Shown: positions 38,716-48,900 of the stretch, piece by piece
Position numbering within the stretch: the first letter of the stretch is position 1
How the letters are laid out: every line of letters starts with the position of its first letter
Source of the DNA: Lysobacter stagni
GTDB lineage: Bacteria > Pseudomonadota > Gammaproteobacteria > Xanthomonadales > Xanthomonadaceae
Direction of reading: 5' to 3'
Assembly: GCF_030053425.1 (NCBI RefSeq)
Contig: NZ_JASGBI010000001.1
Coordinates: 347,001-411,000 of the forward strand
Length of the DNA stretch: 64,000 nucleotides
Notes under the pieces: generated by a model
The model's input: only the letters and a program-made list of their open reading frames with translations
Told to the model about the DNA's origin: nothing
Databases searched by the model: none
Made by a program: the position numbers and the translations under genes

Positions 38716-38730
38716 TGAGAATGATTGTCA
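38716..38730 (-). promoter_or_regulatory. Fur box upstream of bfd
   Basis: TGAGAATGATTGTCA matches the 7-1-7 Fur consensus TGATAATNATTATCA at 12 of 14 defined positions. It lies 56 bp upstream of the bfd ATG. Its last three bases are also the complement of the rppH stop codon, so the operator overlaps the end of the neighbouring gene. Confidence 0.8.
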
Positions 38731-39327
38731 ATTAACTGGATCCTGACCGCGTGCCGACCCGGGGCTTCGCCAGCGCGGGCGGCGATTCCGGCCGCCCGGA
38801 CGCTCCTGACCCCGGAAATCCGGCCCTGGCGGCGGCACGGCCAACGCCCCGGCCACTTCCCGGGCCACGGGAGCGAGATGCCACAGCGCGCGGGCGTACA
38901 CCCCGCGCTTGAACATGACCACGTGTTCCACGGGGTACCAGAAGTCGACCCAGCGCCAGTGGTCGAACTCCGGTTTATCGGTGAGGTCCAGGCGCAGGTC
39001 GGATTCCTGGCCGGTCAGGCGCAGGAGGAACCACACCTGCTTCTGGCCGATGCAGACCAGCCGGTCGTTGCGGCGGATGGCGCGCTGCGGAAGGCGGTAG
39101 CGCAGCCAGCCGGGGGTCGCGCCGAGGACCTCGACGTGCTCGGGCAGCAGGCCCGTCTCCTCCCGGAGTTCGCGGTACATGGCCTCCAGCGGCGTCTCGT
39201 CGCTGTTCATCCCGCCCTGAGGGAACTGCCAGCCGTCGCGATGCACGCGGCGCGCCCAGAACACACGACCGTCGGGATGCATCAGAACGATGCCGACATT
39301 GGGTCGGTAGCCGTCCGGATCGATCAC
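38728..39327 (-). CDS. rppH: RNA pyrophosphohydrolase
   Basis: RppH removes pyrophosphate from the 5' end of RNA, which triggers RNase E decay. The Nudix box is [20 protein letters not shown] with the following [11 protein letters not shown] and the [10 protein letters not shown] strand are typical. I chose the GTG at 39327 ([20 protein letters not shown]) because an AGGAG lies 8 nt upstream and orthologues begin here. The protein is 199 residues, about 20 longer than in E. coli because of a basic, low-complexity C-terminal tail. Its stop lies inside the bfd Fur box. Confidence 0.92.
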   Translation of the reverse strand: MIDPDGYRPNVGIVLMHPDGRVFWARRVHRDGWQFPQGGMNSDETPLEAMYRELREETGLLPEHVEVLGATPGWLRYRLPQRAIRRNDRLVCIGQKQVWFLLRLTGQESDLRLDLTDKPEFDHWRWVDFWYPVEHVVMFKRGVYARALWHLAPVAREVAGALAVPPPGPDFRGQERPGGRNRRPRWRSPGSARGQDPVN

Positions 39328-39446
39328 GATGCGGACTCCTGAATTCACTGCCCCCGACTCTGCCACGCCCTCGCCCGCCAGAACAAGCCGGCCGCGGACG
39401 ATTGACGAGGGGGCCTTGGGCATGAATAATTCGCGGTTCTCCGCGC

Positions 39447-39523
39447 GGCTATGTAGCTCAGCCGGTTAGAGCACAGCACTCATAATGCTGGGGTCGGTGG
39501 TTCGAGTCCACCCATAGCCACCA
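39447..39523 (+). tRNA. tRNA-Met (anticodon CAT, elongator type)
   Basis: This is a 77-nt cloverleaf. The acceptor arms GGCTATG and CATAGCC pair fully, the discriminator is A, and the CCA end is encoded. The anticodon loop is CTCATAA. The D arm (GCTCAGCCGGTTAGAGC) and T arm (GGTGGTTCGAGTCCACC) are standard. The sequence closely follows E. coli elongator tRNA-Met. A tRNA-Ile2 with the same unmodified anticodon is possible but less like this sequence. Confidence 0.95.
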
Positions 39524-39540
39524 CCGCGTCGAGATCGAAA

Positions 39541-39570
39541 AGCCCCGCCCCGCGCGGGGCTTTTTGTTTT
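39541..39570 (+). terminator. Rho-independent terminator after tRNA-Met
   Basis: The 8-bp stem AGCCCCGC (39541-39548)/GCGGGGCT (39554-39561) is followed by TTTTGTTTT on the plus strand, 17 bp after the tRNA. The remaining 250 bp to the arginase-family gene show nothing I can support. Confidence 0.92.
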
Positions 39571-39823
39571 CAAGGACTTCGCGCTCGACTGCGGACGATC
39601 CTCATCCGAACACGCTTCGCAGACCTTCCTAAATTGGCTTATCGGCCACTTACGGAAGAACCATCGATGCGGACAGCCCTCACGAAGAGAATTGTCGCTA
39701 CGGCCCAGCCCAGGGAGCGCCCCTACGAGCTCAGGGACGCGCAGGTGCGCGAGCCTACTGCTCAGGGTGCAACCAGTGGGGGATGGCGGGCCTATAGTGG
39801 CTGCCTGACAGGAGCGCAGAACC

Positions 39824-40636
39824 ATGCCGTTCGATCTCAGTCTCTCTTACCCGCAATGGCAGGGATCGGGACGACACGAGAACCTGCCGCGCGGCGCCGA
39901 AGCGGTCTCGGAGATCTGCAGCCGGTTCGCCCCGCTGGCCCGGGTTCCGCCTGCGCATGGCGATGCCGATGACGAATTGCTCCACGGCATTCACCGCTGG
40001 CCAGCGATCTTCACGCAGTTCCGCAATGCGCAGGGCATCCTCGTCAGCTCGGGCGCCAGGCGCGTCCTGACCGCCGGCGGCGATTGCGCCGTGGATGTCG
40101 CGGTGATCGACTATCTGCAGGGCGTGCATCCGGATCTTCGGGTCATCTGGATCGATGCGCACCTCGACGCCAACACACCGGAAACCTCGCCCAGTGGCAA
40201 CTTCCACGGCATGCCCGTCAGCGCGATCCTGGGGCGCGCGCCTGGACCGATGCGACCCTACCTGGGAATGCCGCTCGAGCCGACCCGCTTCCGCTACGTC
40301 GGCATCCAGGTGGGTGACGACGGCGATTGGGAGCTGCAACGCGAGCTGGATCTGCAGCAGCTGGATCCGCAGGCAACCATCGACGGACCGGTGCACATCC
40401 ATTTCGACCTGGACGCACTGGATCCGCGTGAGTTTCCCTACGTCGCCTATCCCGACGGCAAGCTGCGCATCGACGATGCGATCGCGCTCGTGAGGCGCAT
40501 CGCGCGCGAAGCGGATCTGGTCGGCTTTACCGTGACCGAGTTTGCTCCAGCCGACGAAGACGAAGCCCGCGCCGGTAGCCGCGTGATAGAACGCCTCTGC
40601 GAGGCGGCAGCCGCTCCGCCCTCTCAAGTTGACTGA
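39824..40636 (+). CDS. Arginase/ureohydrolase-family protein with GGDC metal-site variant
   Basis: This 270-residue cytoplasmic protein is of the ureohydrolase fold. Metal-binding motifs are GGDCAVDV (the first ligand is Cys where classical arginases have His in GGDH), VIWIDAHLDANTPETSPSGN (DAHxD) and HFDLDALDP (DxDxxDP). TEFAPADEDEA supplies the late acidic loop. GGDC variants occur in an uncharacterised 'arginase family protein' subgroup, so true arginase activity should not be assumed. A GGAG site lies 9 nt before the ATG. Confidence 0.82.
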   Translation: MPFDLSLSYPQWQGSGRHENLPRGAEAVSEICSRFAPLARVPPAHGDADDELLHGIHRWPAIFTQFRNAQGILVSSGARRVLTAGGDCAVDVAVIDYLQGVHPDLRVIWIDAHLDANTPETSPSGNFHGMPVSAILGRAPGPMRPYLGMPLEPTRFRYVGIQVGDDGDWELQRELDLQQLDPQATIDGPVHIHFDLDALDPREFPYVAYPDGKLRIDDAIALVRRIAREADLVGFTVTEFAPADEDEARAGSRVIERLCEAAAAPPSQVD

Positions 40637-40814
40637 GCCGCTCCTCCATTCGCGACGCAGGCTCACGAAGCCTTCCTCCGATGACGACGATGTCTTCGGC
40701 GTGGCGATGACCTCGTGCCAGACGTTGGCGCGGACCCTGCAGCCCCCCCAGCGCCCCGGATAGGAGCGCTTCCATCGCCTGCGGCGCTGCGGCCGGCGCC
40801 GGGGTTCGCCGACG

Positions 40815-43800
40815 CTACATCGCGCCGACGATGTTCACGAACACACCCTGGTGGCGGTAGCTCAGGTCGGTGAGGTTTTCCGAGAAGTCGGTGAAGTTGT
40901 AACCCACGCCGGCCTTCACGTTTTCACCGAAATACCGGTACACGCCCAGCAGAATGCCGCCGCGGGATTCGTCCAGGTCCGGCAGGTGCAGCCTGCGGGC
41001 TTCCAGCAGGCCCTCCCACTTCTCGAACAGGCGCACGTCGGTTCGCAGGATGAACAGTTGCGCGGTGTTGTCGAAGAACTCCGGCCGCTCGCGATCCAGG
41101 CTCACCGAACCCACGCGGTAGGCGTACTTACCGCCCACCGACCACGACGGGGTCAGTTCATAGCCGACATCCAGCGAAGCGATGTGACTCTTCTGGATGA
41201 ACTGCGCCGCCGTGCCGGTCAGTGTCACCTGATCGGTGGTGGGCACGTTGTAGAAGTAGGTGTACTTGGCCAGCGCGTTCAAACGGTTGTCGAGGACAGG
41301 GCGATAGCCGAAGCCCACCACGCCCTCGGTGAACTCGCCGTCGTAGAACTGGCCCTGCGAGCTTTCACTCATCGAGTGGTCGAGCTTGCCGACCAGGCGC
41401 CAGTCTTCCGACATCTGGAACTTGAAGTTGTTGCGAAGCAGCCAGGTGGTGCGCTGCGCGCGCGTCGCGTCGGGTTGCTCGGCATCGTCTGCGCGGTATT
41501 CGATACCGCTGGATATCTGCGTCGGCCCCGACGAGTACGCGGCACGCACGCCGCCCGCGCGTCGCTCCGTTTCGGCGGCGGTTTCACTGTCCTGCAGGGT
41601 GCCCAGTTCGGCGTTCGCGCCCACGGTCCAGCCTTCGCCAAGGTTCATCGACAGGCCGGCGGCATGGGTCAGCCCGCGCGTCTGTTCCGCGTCCTGATGG
41701 CGCTCTTCGACGTAGACGCTGCTGCTGTCGGACAGGCGACGCTTCATGCCACCGACCAGGCTGCCGCGCTGGCCGTCCACGCCGGTGCCGTCGAGGCCGA
41801 TGCCGGTTTCGTTCTCCAGCGCATAGTTCAAGTACAACGTGGTCTTGTCCGACACGATGTAGTTGGTGCCGAGGCGTCCGCCCGGTCCGAGGTCGCCGGC
41901 CGATGCTTCGGCCTCCATGCGCAGTTTCTTGCCCAGGCGCAACGCGGCGCCCAGGCCGAAGCGGCCGTTGTCCTGGCGGTCTCCATCCTTCGACATCGTC
42001 TGCTGGGCAAAACCCCAGGCATTCCAGGTGGTGCCGGCGTCGAAACCCACCTGCACCACCGCGTCGGTACGCTTGCCCTGCTCCTGGGTCAGCGGGACCG
42101 TCGTGCGCAGGTCTTCGCGCTCGTCGCTGCGAACGCCGGTCGCCACGCTCCAGTGTTGACTGACCTGGTACTTGACGTTCACCTCGGTGGATTCAAGCGT
42201 GAGGCCCGAATCCTGCTCGCGATGGTCGGTCTTGCCGGTCAGGCCGAACTTCGAGCCGATGGGCAGGTCCAGCGTGCCGCCGTAATAGGTGCGATCGGAC
42301 AGCGTGCCCAGGCCCGGCGCGGAATACCCCGCGTCCTGCGCCTGCGTGTACAGGCTCACCCGGCCCTTGCCGTTCTTGAACAGATCACCGATGCCGAGGC
42401 TGACATCGGCGCGATAGCCACCCGCGCTCGCGTCTTCGAACGCGGCCGGGTCGGTGCCGGCGAATCCGAAGCCGCCGTCGTACGAATACTGCGACTGCGA
42501 CACCATGCCGGTGGTGCGTCCACCCTGCAGCTTCAACCAGGTGTCGGCGGTCTTGCGCAGGGTCAGGTCCGCACCCGCCACGCTGTTTTCGGCATCGTCG
42601 CCACTGCTGCGGCTGCCGGTCACTCCGACGCCGATGTAGTCGTTGATCCAGACATGTCCCTGGCCGCCCGTGGTCAGCGTGTCGATCTCGTCGAAGCCCG
42701 GTGTGTACTCGTAGCGCGCGACCAGCCAGGCTTCCTCGCCCGACAGGCCGGCACTGCGCACCAGCATGCTGCCGGCGCCAGTGGACGAAAGCGCTTCGTT
42801 GAGCAGGATGCGACCCTGCAGGTAATCGATGTCGTAGTCCAGGCCCGGGCGCAGTTCCACTGTGCCGGTGACCAGCTGCGAGTCGCGGTCGCGCATTTCG
42901 ATGCGCAGTCGCTCGGAGCCGCCGAGGATGTCCTGGTTGCGAAGGTAGAACAGCGAACCACCGGTGCCGCGGAATTCATCGCGACCGGCGATCGTGCCAG
43001 GTTCGGCGGCGAAGCCGTTCACGCTGACGCGGCGTTCGCCGAACGCGGTGGTCGAATCCGCCGTCCACACCGCGTTGGCGCCGTACAGGCCGCGATCGAC
43101 CTGGGCCAGTTCATTGCTCGCCAGGTCGGTCTTGAAGTTGCCCCACATCGCGTAGTCGTCGCCATGTTCGGCGCGCACGTAGAACTTGCCCAGCGTCGGC
43201 GCCATCTCCTCGACGACGCCGTCGTCGCCGAAGGTCGGATAGTGGTAATCCGGGTCGATGCGGCGGAACAGCGCGTCCGGCGCCTTGTCCAGCAGGTTGC
43301 CGAAGATGTCCTGGACCGGGCCTTCGCGCGTGTCGGCGCTGGCGGTCAGGCGCCAGCCGTTGCCGAACTTCTGCGTGCCGAAGAAGGCCAGGCGTCCGTC
43401 GAACGAGGAACTACGCTCGAATGCGCTGTTCTCTCCCTCCAACAGATCGGCCGGGCCGCTGGTCTTGTCCGTCGACGCGGTCACGTCGGCGATGGCGACC
43501 AGGAAGCGGTCGCGCTCGCGCATCTCCAGGTCGCGCAGGTAGAGATTGCCGTTGCCTTCGGGGTCGAGCACGGCGACTTCGACGGTCTGCAGGCCATCGG
43601 GCAGGATTTCCTCGGCGATGAAATCGCCATTGGCATCCACCGCAACGGGACGACCGGCCACCCACACGCTGTGTTCCTGGGGAATGCCTCCGCCGCGCAC
43701 CGCGATGGAATTGGCGCCGATGCGGATGTTGCGCACGGCAAGCTGGTTCTCGCCGTAACCGGCCAGCGGCGGCGGCGCGCCTTCACCGGTGGCCGCTTCC

Positions 43801-45950
43801 GCGGCCGCCGCGCTTTCGCCATTGCCATCCGTGTTGACCACCCACAACGGACGCGGGCTGGTTTCGTCGAACCGGCCTTCCGCATCGTAGGCGCGCACCA
43901 CGTATTGCAGCTCGCGACCGGCGGCCGGAAGGGTCATCTCCTGCGCCTGCCATTCGCCCTCGCCGTTCGCGTCCAGCGCGACCACCGCCAACGGCGTGGC
44001 CTGCGCGGACTGGCCCTTCTCGTGGACGCGCACTTCGGCGCGCTGGAAGAAGGCGCTGTAGTTCGAGTACATGCGGAACCGCACCGGCTCGCCCACCACC
44101 GCCACCTGCGGCGACGCCGACACGGCCAGCCGCGCCGCGGCGTTCAGGTCATCGAACTGGAAGCGGATGCCGGCGTCGTCCAGCGCCACGTCGGTGCAGC
44201 GCTGCACGTCGGCGGAGCTGCGGCCCGGGTCGTCGATGGGCTGTCCGTCCACCGAGATGTGCATCGGGTTGAGGCCGAATGCATTGGCTGGCGCCAGCTC
44301 TTGGGTCAGCCGCGTGATGTCGACGCCTTCGAGGTCGTCGCGCGGCGCGGGTTCGTCGTACACCACCTGCACTTCGACATAGGAGTTCTCGCCCTGGACG
44401 AAGCCCTCGTTGGGCACGTCTGCGGACTGCACGAAGCCGCGGCCCTCGTGCTCGACCTGCTGCGGCATGAGTCGCATCTGCGTGGCGATCGTTTCCATCG
44501 CCCGGCCCGCACGTGCCGCCGACAGACCGATGTCGTCCTCGTACACGGCGCTGGTGCGGCGGTCCAGGCGCTCGTTGCCGGTGTAGCCGATGAAGCGCAG
44601 GCGTGCGTGGTCACGAGTGCCCACTTCATCCAGCGCACTGCGCAGGCGGTCGGTGAAGCCGGCCGGGACAACGGCCTCGCCCGATTCCAGCATCAGCACG
44701 GGAAGCGGGCCGCCGGCAGGCTGGTGGACGCGGGTGATGATTTCCTTGCCCGAATCGGCCGGACACATCTGCGGCCCTTCGGGGAGCTCCTGCAGCGGGT
44801 CGTCGTACCAGAACTGCACCTCGATGCGGCGATTGAGTGCGCGTCCCTGCGGGGTGTCGTTGGCGGCGAGGAAGGTGGTGGCGCCGCGACCATCGCTGAG
44901 CACCGCCGCCGACGGCAGGCCCAATGCCTGCTGCACGGCCAGCGCGGTGCGGTGCGCGCGCGCCTTCGACAGCGCGACCGCATCGCCGTAGATGCGTGCG
45001 TTGCGGTCCGACAGCGCCATGTCGTCGGAGTAGCCGACGAACTTCACGGTCACGTTCTGCTTGCCCTGCAGGTTCGCGAACGCCTTGCGCACCTGCTCGA
45101 CGAACGCCGGCGTGACCTCCACGCCTTCCTCGCCGTAATGCAGTGCCGAGACCAGGTGACTCACCCGCGTACGTCGCGCGTGTCCGTCCTGGAATCGCAT
45201 CTGGCAAAGTTCCTGCACCCGGCAGACCTTGATCTGGCGGAAATCCGCCTTGACCAGGACGTCCTGCTCCTTCGTCGCGGCCTTGGGTTCGTCGTACCAG
45301 ACTTCCACTTCGACGCGACGGTTCCGCGCGCGGCCCGCGTCCGAGGCGTTGCTCGTCATCGGCTGCGAATCGCCCCTGCCTTCGAAGGCGATCGCTTCCG
45401 GCGGCAGGGTGAGTGCGCGCTGCAGCAGCTCCGCCACTTCACCGGCTCGCTCGCGCGACAGGCCCTGGTTGTCGCCATAGCGGGCGGTCAGGTCGGGCGA
45501 CAGTTGCTGGTTGTCGGCATGACCGATCAGGTGCAGGCGCACGTTGGCCTTGCCGCGCACCGATTCCAGCGCGCTGCGGATCTTCTCGATGTCCTCGTCA
45601 CGGATGCGGATGGCGCCCGAGTCGAAGTGCAGCGGGGCGATGATGCCGCCCAGCTTCACGGTCTCCATCACCTGGCCGTCGACCTGCTGTTTCTCCATGC
45701 GGTCGCCGTTCTGCTGTTCGAGCACGCTCGCATCACGCATCGCCGGACGGAACGTCTCGTCACCGGTCAGATGGCGCTCGACGGAAGCGCCCATCGGCAC
45801 GTCCTTCGTGACCTGGCCGTTGGCGACCGCTTCCTCTGCAGGCGGACTACCGGCCGTCTGCGCCACCGCCGTGGCGGTCATCAGGCCCAGGGCCAGCAGC
45901 GGCAATCGAATACGTTTGGTCAGCATGTTGTTCTTCAGCGTGGTCTTCAC
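40815..45950 (-). CDS. Three-OmpA-domain protein with predicted outer-membrane beta-barrel, partner of the giant DUF11 protein
   Basis: This is a 1,711-residue secreted protein with a signal peptide cleaved near ATAVA-Q (residue 30). Three OmpA-like domains lie at about 105-222 (LHLIGHADNQQL...LSRERAGEVAELL, ARNRRVEVEVWY), 268-384 (KFVGYSDDMAL, LNRRIEVQFWYDD) and 418-533 (RFIGYTGNERL, LSAARAGRAME). An Ig-like region (about 615-760) and a linker lead to some 850 residues of alternating amphipathic strands ending in FVNIVGAM, as expected of a large outer-membrane barrel. The GTG start at 45950 overlaps the stop of the giant gene (GTGA), so the two are translationally coupled. The OmpA domains may bind peptidoglycan while the barrel anchors or exports its partner. 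That role is inference. Confidence 0.75.
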   Translation of the reverse strand: MKTTLKNNMLTKRIRLPLLALGLMTATAVAQTAGSPPAEEAVANGQVTKDVPMGASVERHLTGDETFRPAMRDASVLEQQNGDRMEKQQVDGQVMETVKLGGIIAPLHFDSGAIRIRDEDIEKIRSALESVRGKANVRLHLIGHADNQQLSPDLTARYGDNQGLSRERAGEVAELLQRALTLPPEAIAFEGRGDSQPMTSNASDAGRARNRRVEVEVWYDEPKAATKEQDVLVKADFRQIKVCRVQELCQMRFQDGHARRTRVSHLVSALHYGEEGVEVTPAFVEQVRKAFANLQGKQNVTVKFVGYSDDMALSDRNARIYGDAVALSKARAHRTALAVQQALGLPSAAVLSDGRGATTFLAANDTPQGRALNRRIEVQFWYDDPLQELPEGPQMCPADSGKEIITRVHQPAGGPLPVLMLESGEAVVPAGFTDRLRSALDEVGTRDHARLRFIGYTGNERLDRRTSAVYEDDIGLSAARAGRAMETIATQMRLMPQQVEHEGRGFVQSADVPNEGFVQGENSYVEVQVVYDEPAPRDDLEGVDITRLTQELAPANAFGLNPMHISVDGQPIDDPGRSSADVQRCTDVALDDAGIRFQFDDLNAAARLAVSASPQVAVVGEPVRFRMYSNYSAFFQRAEVRVHEKGQSAQATPLAVVALDANGEGEWQAQEMTLPAAGRELQYVVRAYDAEGRFDETSPRPLWVVNTDGNGESAAAAEAATGEGAPPPLAGYGENQLAVRNIRIGANSIAVRGGGIPQEHSVWVAGRPVAVDANGDFIAEEILPDGLQTVEVAVLDPEGNGNLYLRDLEMRERDRFLVAIADVTASTDKTSGPADLLEGENSAFERSSSFDGRLAFFGTQKFGNGWRLTASADTREGPVQDIFGNLLDKAPDALFRRIDPDYHYPTFGDDGVVEEMAPTLGKFYVRAEHGDDYAMWGNFKTDLASNELAQVDRGLYGANAVWTADSTTAFGERRVSVNGFAAEPGTIAGRDEFRGTGGSLFYLRNQDILGGSERLRIEMRDRDSQLVTGTVELRPGLDYDIDYLQGRILLNEALSSTGAGSMLVRSAGLSGEEAWLVARYEYTPGFDEIDTLTTGGQGHVWINDYIGVGVTGSRSSGDDAENSVAGADLTLRKTADTWLKLQGGRTTGMVSQSQYSYDGGFGFAGTDPAAFEDASAGGYRADVSLGIGDLFKNGKGRVSLYTQAQDAGYSAPGLGTLSDRTYYGGTLDLPIGSKFGLTGKTDHREQDSGLTLESTEVNVKYQVSQHWSVATGVRSDEREDLRTTVPLTQEQGKRTDAVVQVGFDAGTTWNAWGFAQQTMSKDGDRQDNGRFGLGAALRLGKKLRMEAEASAGDLGPGGRLGTNYIVSDKTTLYLNYALENETGIGLDGTGVDGQRGSLVGGMKRRLSDSSSVYVEERHQDAEQTRGLTHAAGLSMNLGEGWTVGANAELGTLQDSETAAETERRAGGVRAAYSSGPTQISSGIEYRADDAEQPDATRAQRTTWLLRNNFKFQMSEDWRLVGKLDHSMSESSQGQFYDGEFTEGVVGFGYRPVLDNRLNALAKYTYFYNVPTTDQVTLTGTAAQFIQKSHIASLDVGYELTPSWSVGGKYAYRVGSVSLDRERPEFFDNTAQLFILRTDVRLFEKWEGLLEARRLHLPDLDESRGGILLGVYRYFGENVKAGVGYNFTDFSENLTDLSYRHQGVFVNIVGAM

Positions 45951-48900
45951 TTGCTCGCCCCCTGGTCATCCACCGGGCGTTGCACTGGCGCGCCGCGGCG
46001 CCAGAACGTCTGCTGCTCCACGGTCAGCGGGTAGTCGGCGCCGGCGTCCGGCCACGCCTTCGTGACCTGCGCCTTGATGGCGGCGAGGCGGGCCTCGACC
46101 AGCTTCGGGTCCTCGAGATCGGCCAGGTACGACAGGCGCAGCACCGACGGTTCCTTCGCCAGTTCGTCGATCAGCGTCTGCATGCGCGGCTGCCAGTGCG
46201 GACGCAGTCCGGCCTCGCCGCGCTCGAACACTTCGTCCGTGAGGTCAAGGCTGACCACGCGGAACAGCGATGCACCGAAGTCGATGCTCAACGCCTTGCC
46301 TCGGGTGGCACGTGCGATCACGGTCTGCCGGGTCGACAGGCGATAGCCGCTGGGCAGGCTGCGGTCATCGAGCTTGAGCACGAAGTTGCTGCCGCGGTCC
46401 TCGTTGGGGATCACCGCACAGGTCAGGTGGTAGCGACCGTGCTTGTCGGTGATGGCCGCCAGGCCGCGCGCACTGATCACGCGCACACCGCCGAGTCCGC
46501 CTTCGCCCTCGTTCTGGCGACCGTCGCGGTTGGCGTCGTCGAACACCTTGCCGATGATGTCGGTGCAGTCGAAGGTCGGGTCCGGCACCACGCGCACGGT
46601 GGCGGTGGCTTCGCCGGACAGCGGACGCTCGGTGAGGCCGTTCCACACGCGGGCGCGGTTGGTGAACTCGGCCTCGCCCACGCCGGCGCCAACGGCGAGC
46701 AGCAGGGTGATGACGTGTTCGTCGCTGGCGCCGAACGCGACACCGCTCCAGGTCAGCTGACGGCCGCCCTGCACCGGCTCGGTCGCCACGTTGTCCACGC
46801 GCGCCGAACCCGGCACGTAACGGAAGCCCGCCGGGTAGTAGTCGACCACGCGCACATCGCGCAGCTGCAGGCCCGACAGGTTGCGCAGGGTGATCGTGTA
46901 CGGCACCAGTTCGCCGCGAATGACATTCTTCTTCGGCGTGGTCTTGCTGATCGCCAGCGCTTCGCCCAGGTCGAGGTCGAGCGGGATGTGGTTGTCGAAG
47001 ATCTGGCTGCTGCCAGGCATGCCGTTGTCGTCCAGACGCAGGTGCAGGTAGTAGGTGGTGCCGGCCGAACGCGCCGGGACGGAGACGGGCGGAGCGAACT
47101 CGGACGGCTGCGCCTCGCAGCGGTTGGTCGTGCCGGGAATCGCGTCGCTCATGCCCGCCGGGCACGTGGGCACGTCGAAGGCAGCGGTGGCGACGTTCGT
47201 CGTCGGCGGGATCAGCGCCGACACGTCGCTCAGGTAATCCGCCGAAGGCGGAGCCACCTGGACCACGTAGGCACCACCGGCCGGGCATGCCGGATCGGCG
47301 AAGTTCAGGTCGAAGCGGTAGTAGCCGTACGCGAGCGTGGTCTGGTCCTGCTGGACCGGATCGTTGAAGCAGGCCGACGGCAGCGCCGTACCACCGGCAT
47401 CGAGCAGGCGCACGCGTGCGCCGGCGACGTTGCCGCGGTTCATCGACTCGTAGACCACGCCGTTGGGCTCGATCGGCAGGTTCAGGTTGCCCAGCACGCC
47501 GCCTGGCTGCACCACCATGTCGTGGATGCGTTGCAGCTCGTTGGTGAACGACGAGTCGGCAATGCCCAGCTTGGCCGTGGTCGCGACGGCGCCCGGCGCG
47601 GTGAAGCGCAGTTCCAGCTGATCGCCGGCGGCGGCCGCGGTGATCGTGCCGATGCGCGGCGCACCCACGTTCGGAGACACGCCGCCCATCTGCCAGTTGC
47701 CGTCGGCGTCGGTGGTGACGGTGCGTTCGCTGCGACCGTTGCGCACCAGTTCCACGCTCCAGCCCTGCAGCAGGCGCTCGCCCGCCCCTGCGATCTTGTT
47801 GAAGTCGGCGTCGTGCCAAACGCGCCCGCCGAGCGTGCCTACGCCGGGCATGCCGCCGATGTCGAAGGCGACGCTGGCGCTGGCGGCCTGCGCCGGATCG
47901 TTCCAGCTCACGGTGGCGATGTTGTTCACCCGCAGGCCGATGGCCAGGCCATTGGCGATGCGCGCGCGCAAGCGCACGGTCGCGGTCGCGCCCGGGTTGA
48001 GCGGACCGTTCACCCCGCTGAAGTCGACCGCAATGCTGTTGCCGGTGACGGTGACGCCGGCGGTGCTGCCGTTGAGCGTGGCCGAACCGGGGACATACGC
48101 CAGCTGCACCGGCAGGTCATCGACGATGCGCACGTGGGTGGCAGCCACCGTGGACACGTTGCGCACGCTGATGAGGTATTCGATCTCCACGCCGGGCAGC
48201 GCCGCGCCACCGCCGACCACGGCGACCTGCTTGCCGATGGTCAGCGCCTGCGACGGGCCGACCACGACAACGGTCGGTTCGGGACCGGTCGAGGGGTTGC
48301 CGTCGCCATCGGTCAGCAGGTCGGGCAGCTCGGCGCTGCGCACGTTGGCCTGGTTCTCGATCAGCGTGCCGTTGGCGGTGCCCGCATCGACGGTCACGTT
48401 GAACTGCACCGCGGCCATGCCGCCGCGCGGGATATCGCCGATGGCGACGCCAGGCAGCAGCGGCGAACCACCGGCCACGTCGTTGACCATCGCGCCGTTC
48501 AGGCGGGTACTGGCGGCGACATACGTGGTATGCGGCGGCACTTCGTCCTGCAACACCACGCCAGTGGCCGGCACCGCGCCGGTGTTGTGGATGCGCAGGG
48601 TGTAACGCAGGGTGTCGCCCGGATCGACGGCACCGTTGCCGTTGGCATCGATCTGCAACGCCACCGCCTTCTCCGCGTACAGCAGCGGCGCGTTGCCGAC
48701 CACGTCGCGGGTGGGGTCGTTGGCGACCGGCGTGCGCGGATCGTCCGAAGGCACTTCGCTGGTCAGCGTATCGGCCATGACGAAGGCCTGGTTGGCGATC
48801 ACGGTGCCGTCGGCCGCGGTCGGCGACACGATGACTTCGAAGCTCAGCGTGGCCACGTTGGCGGCGGCATTGGCGGGGTTGTCGACACGAACCACACCGG

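Noticed and set aside
39447..39523. tRNA-Ile2 (anticodon CAT, lysidine-modified).
   Set aside because: The body sequence follows elongator tRNA-Met much more closely; without a tilS-target model the Met call is preferred.
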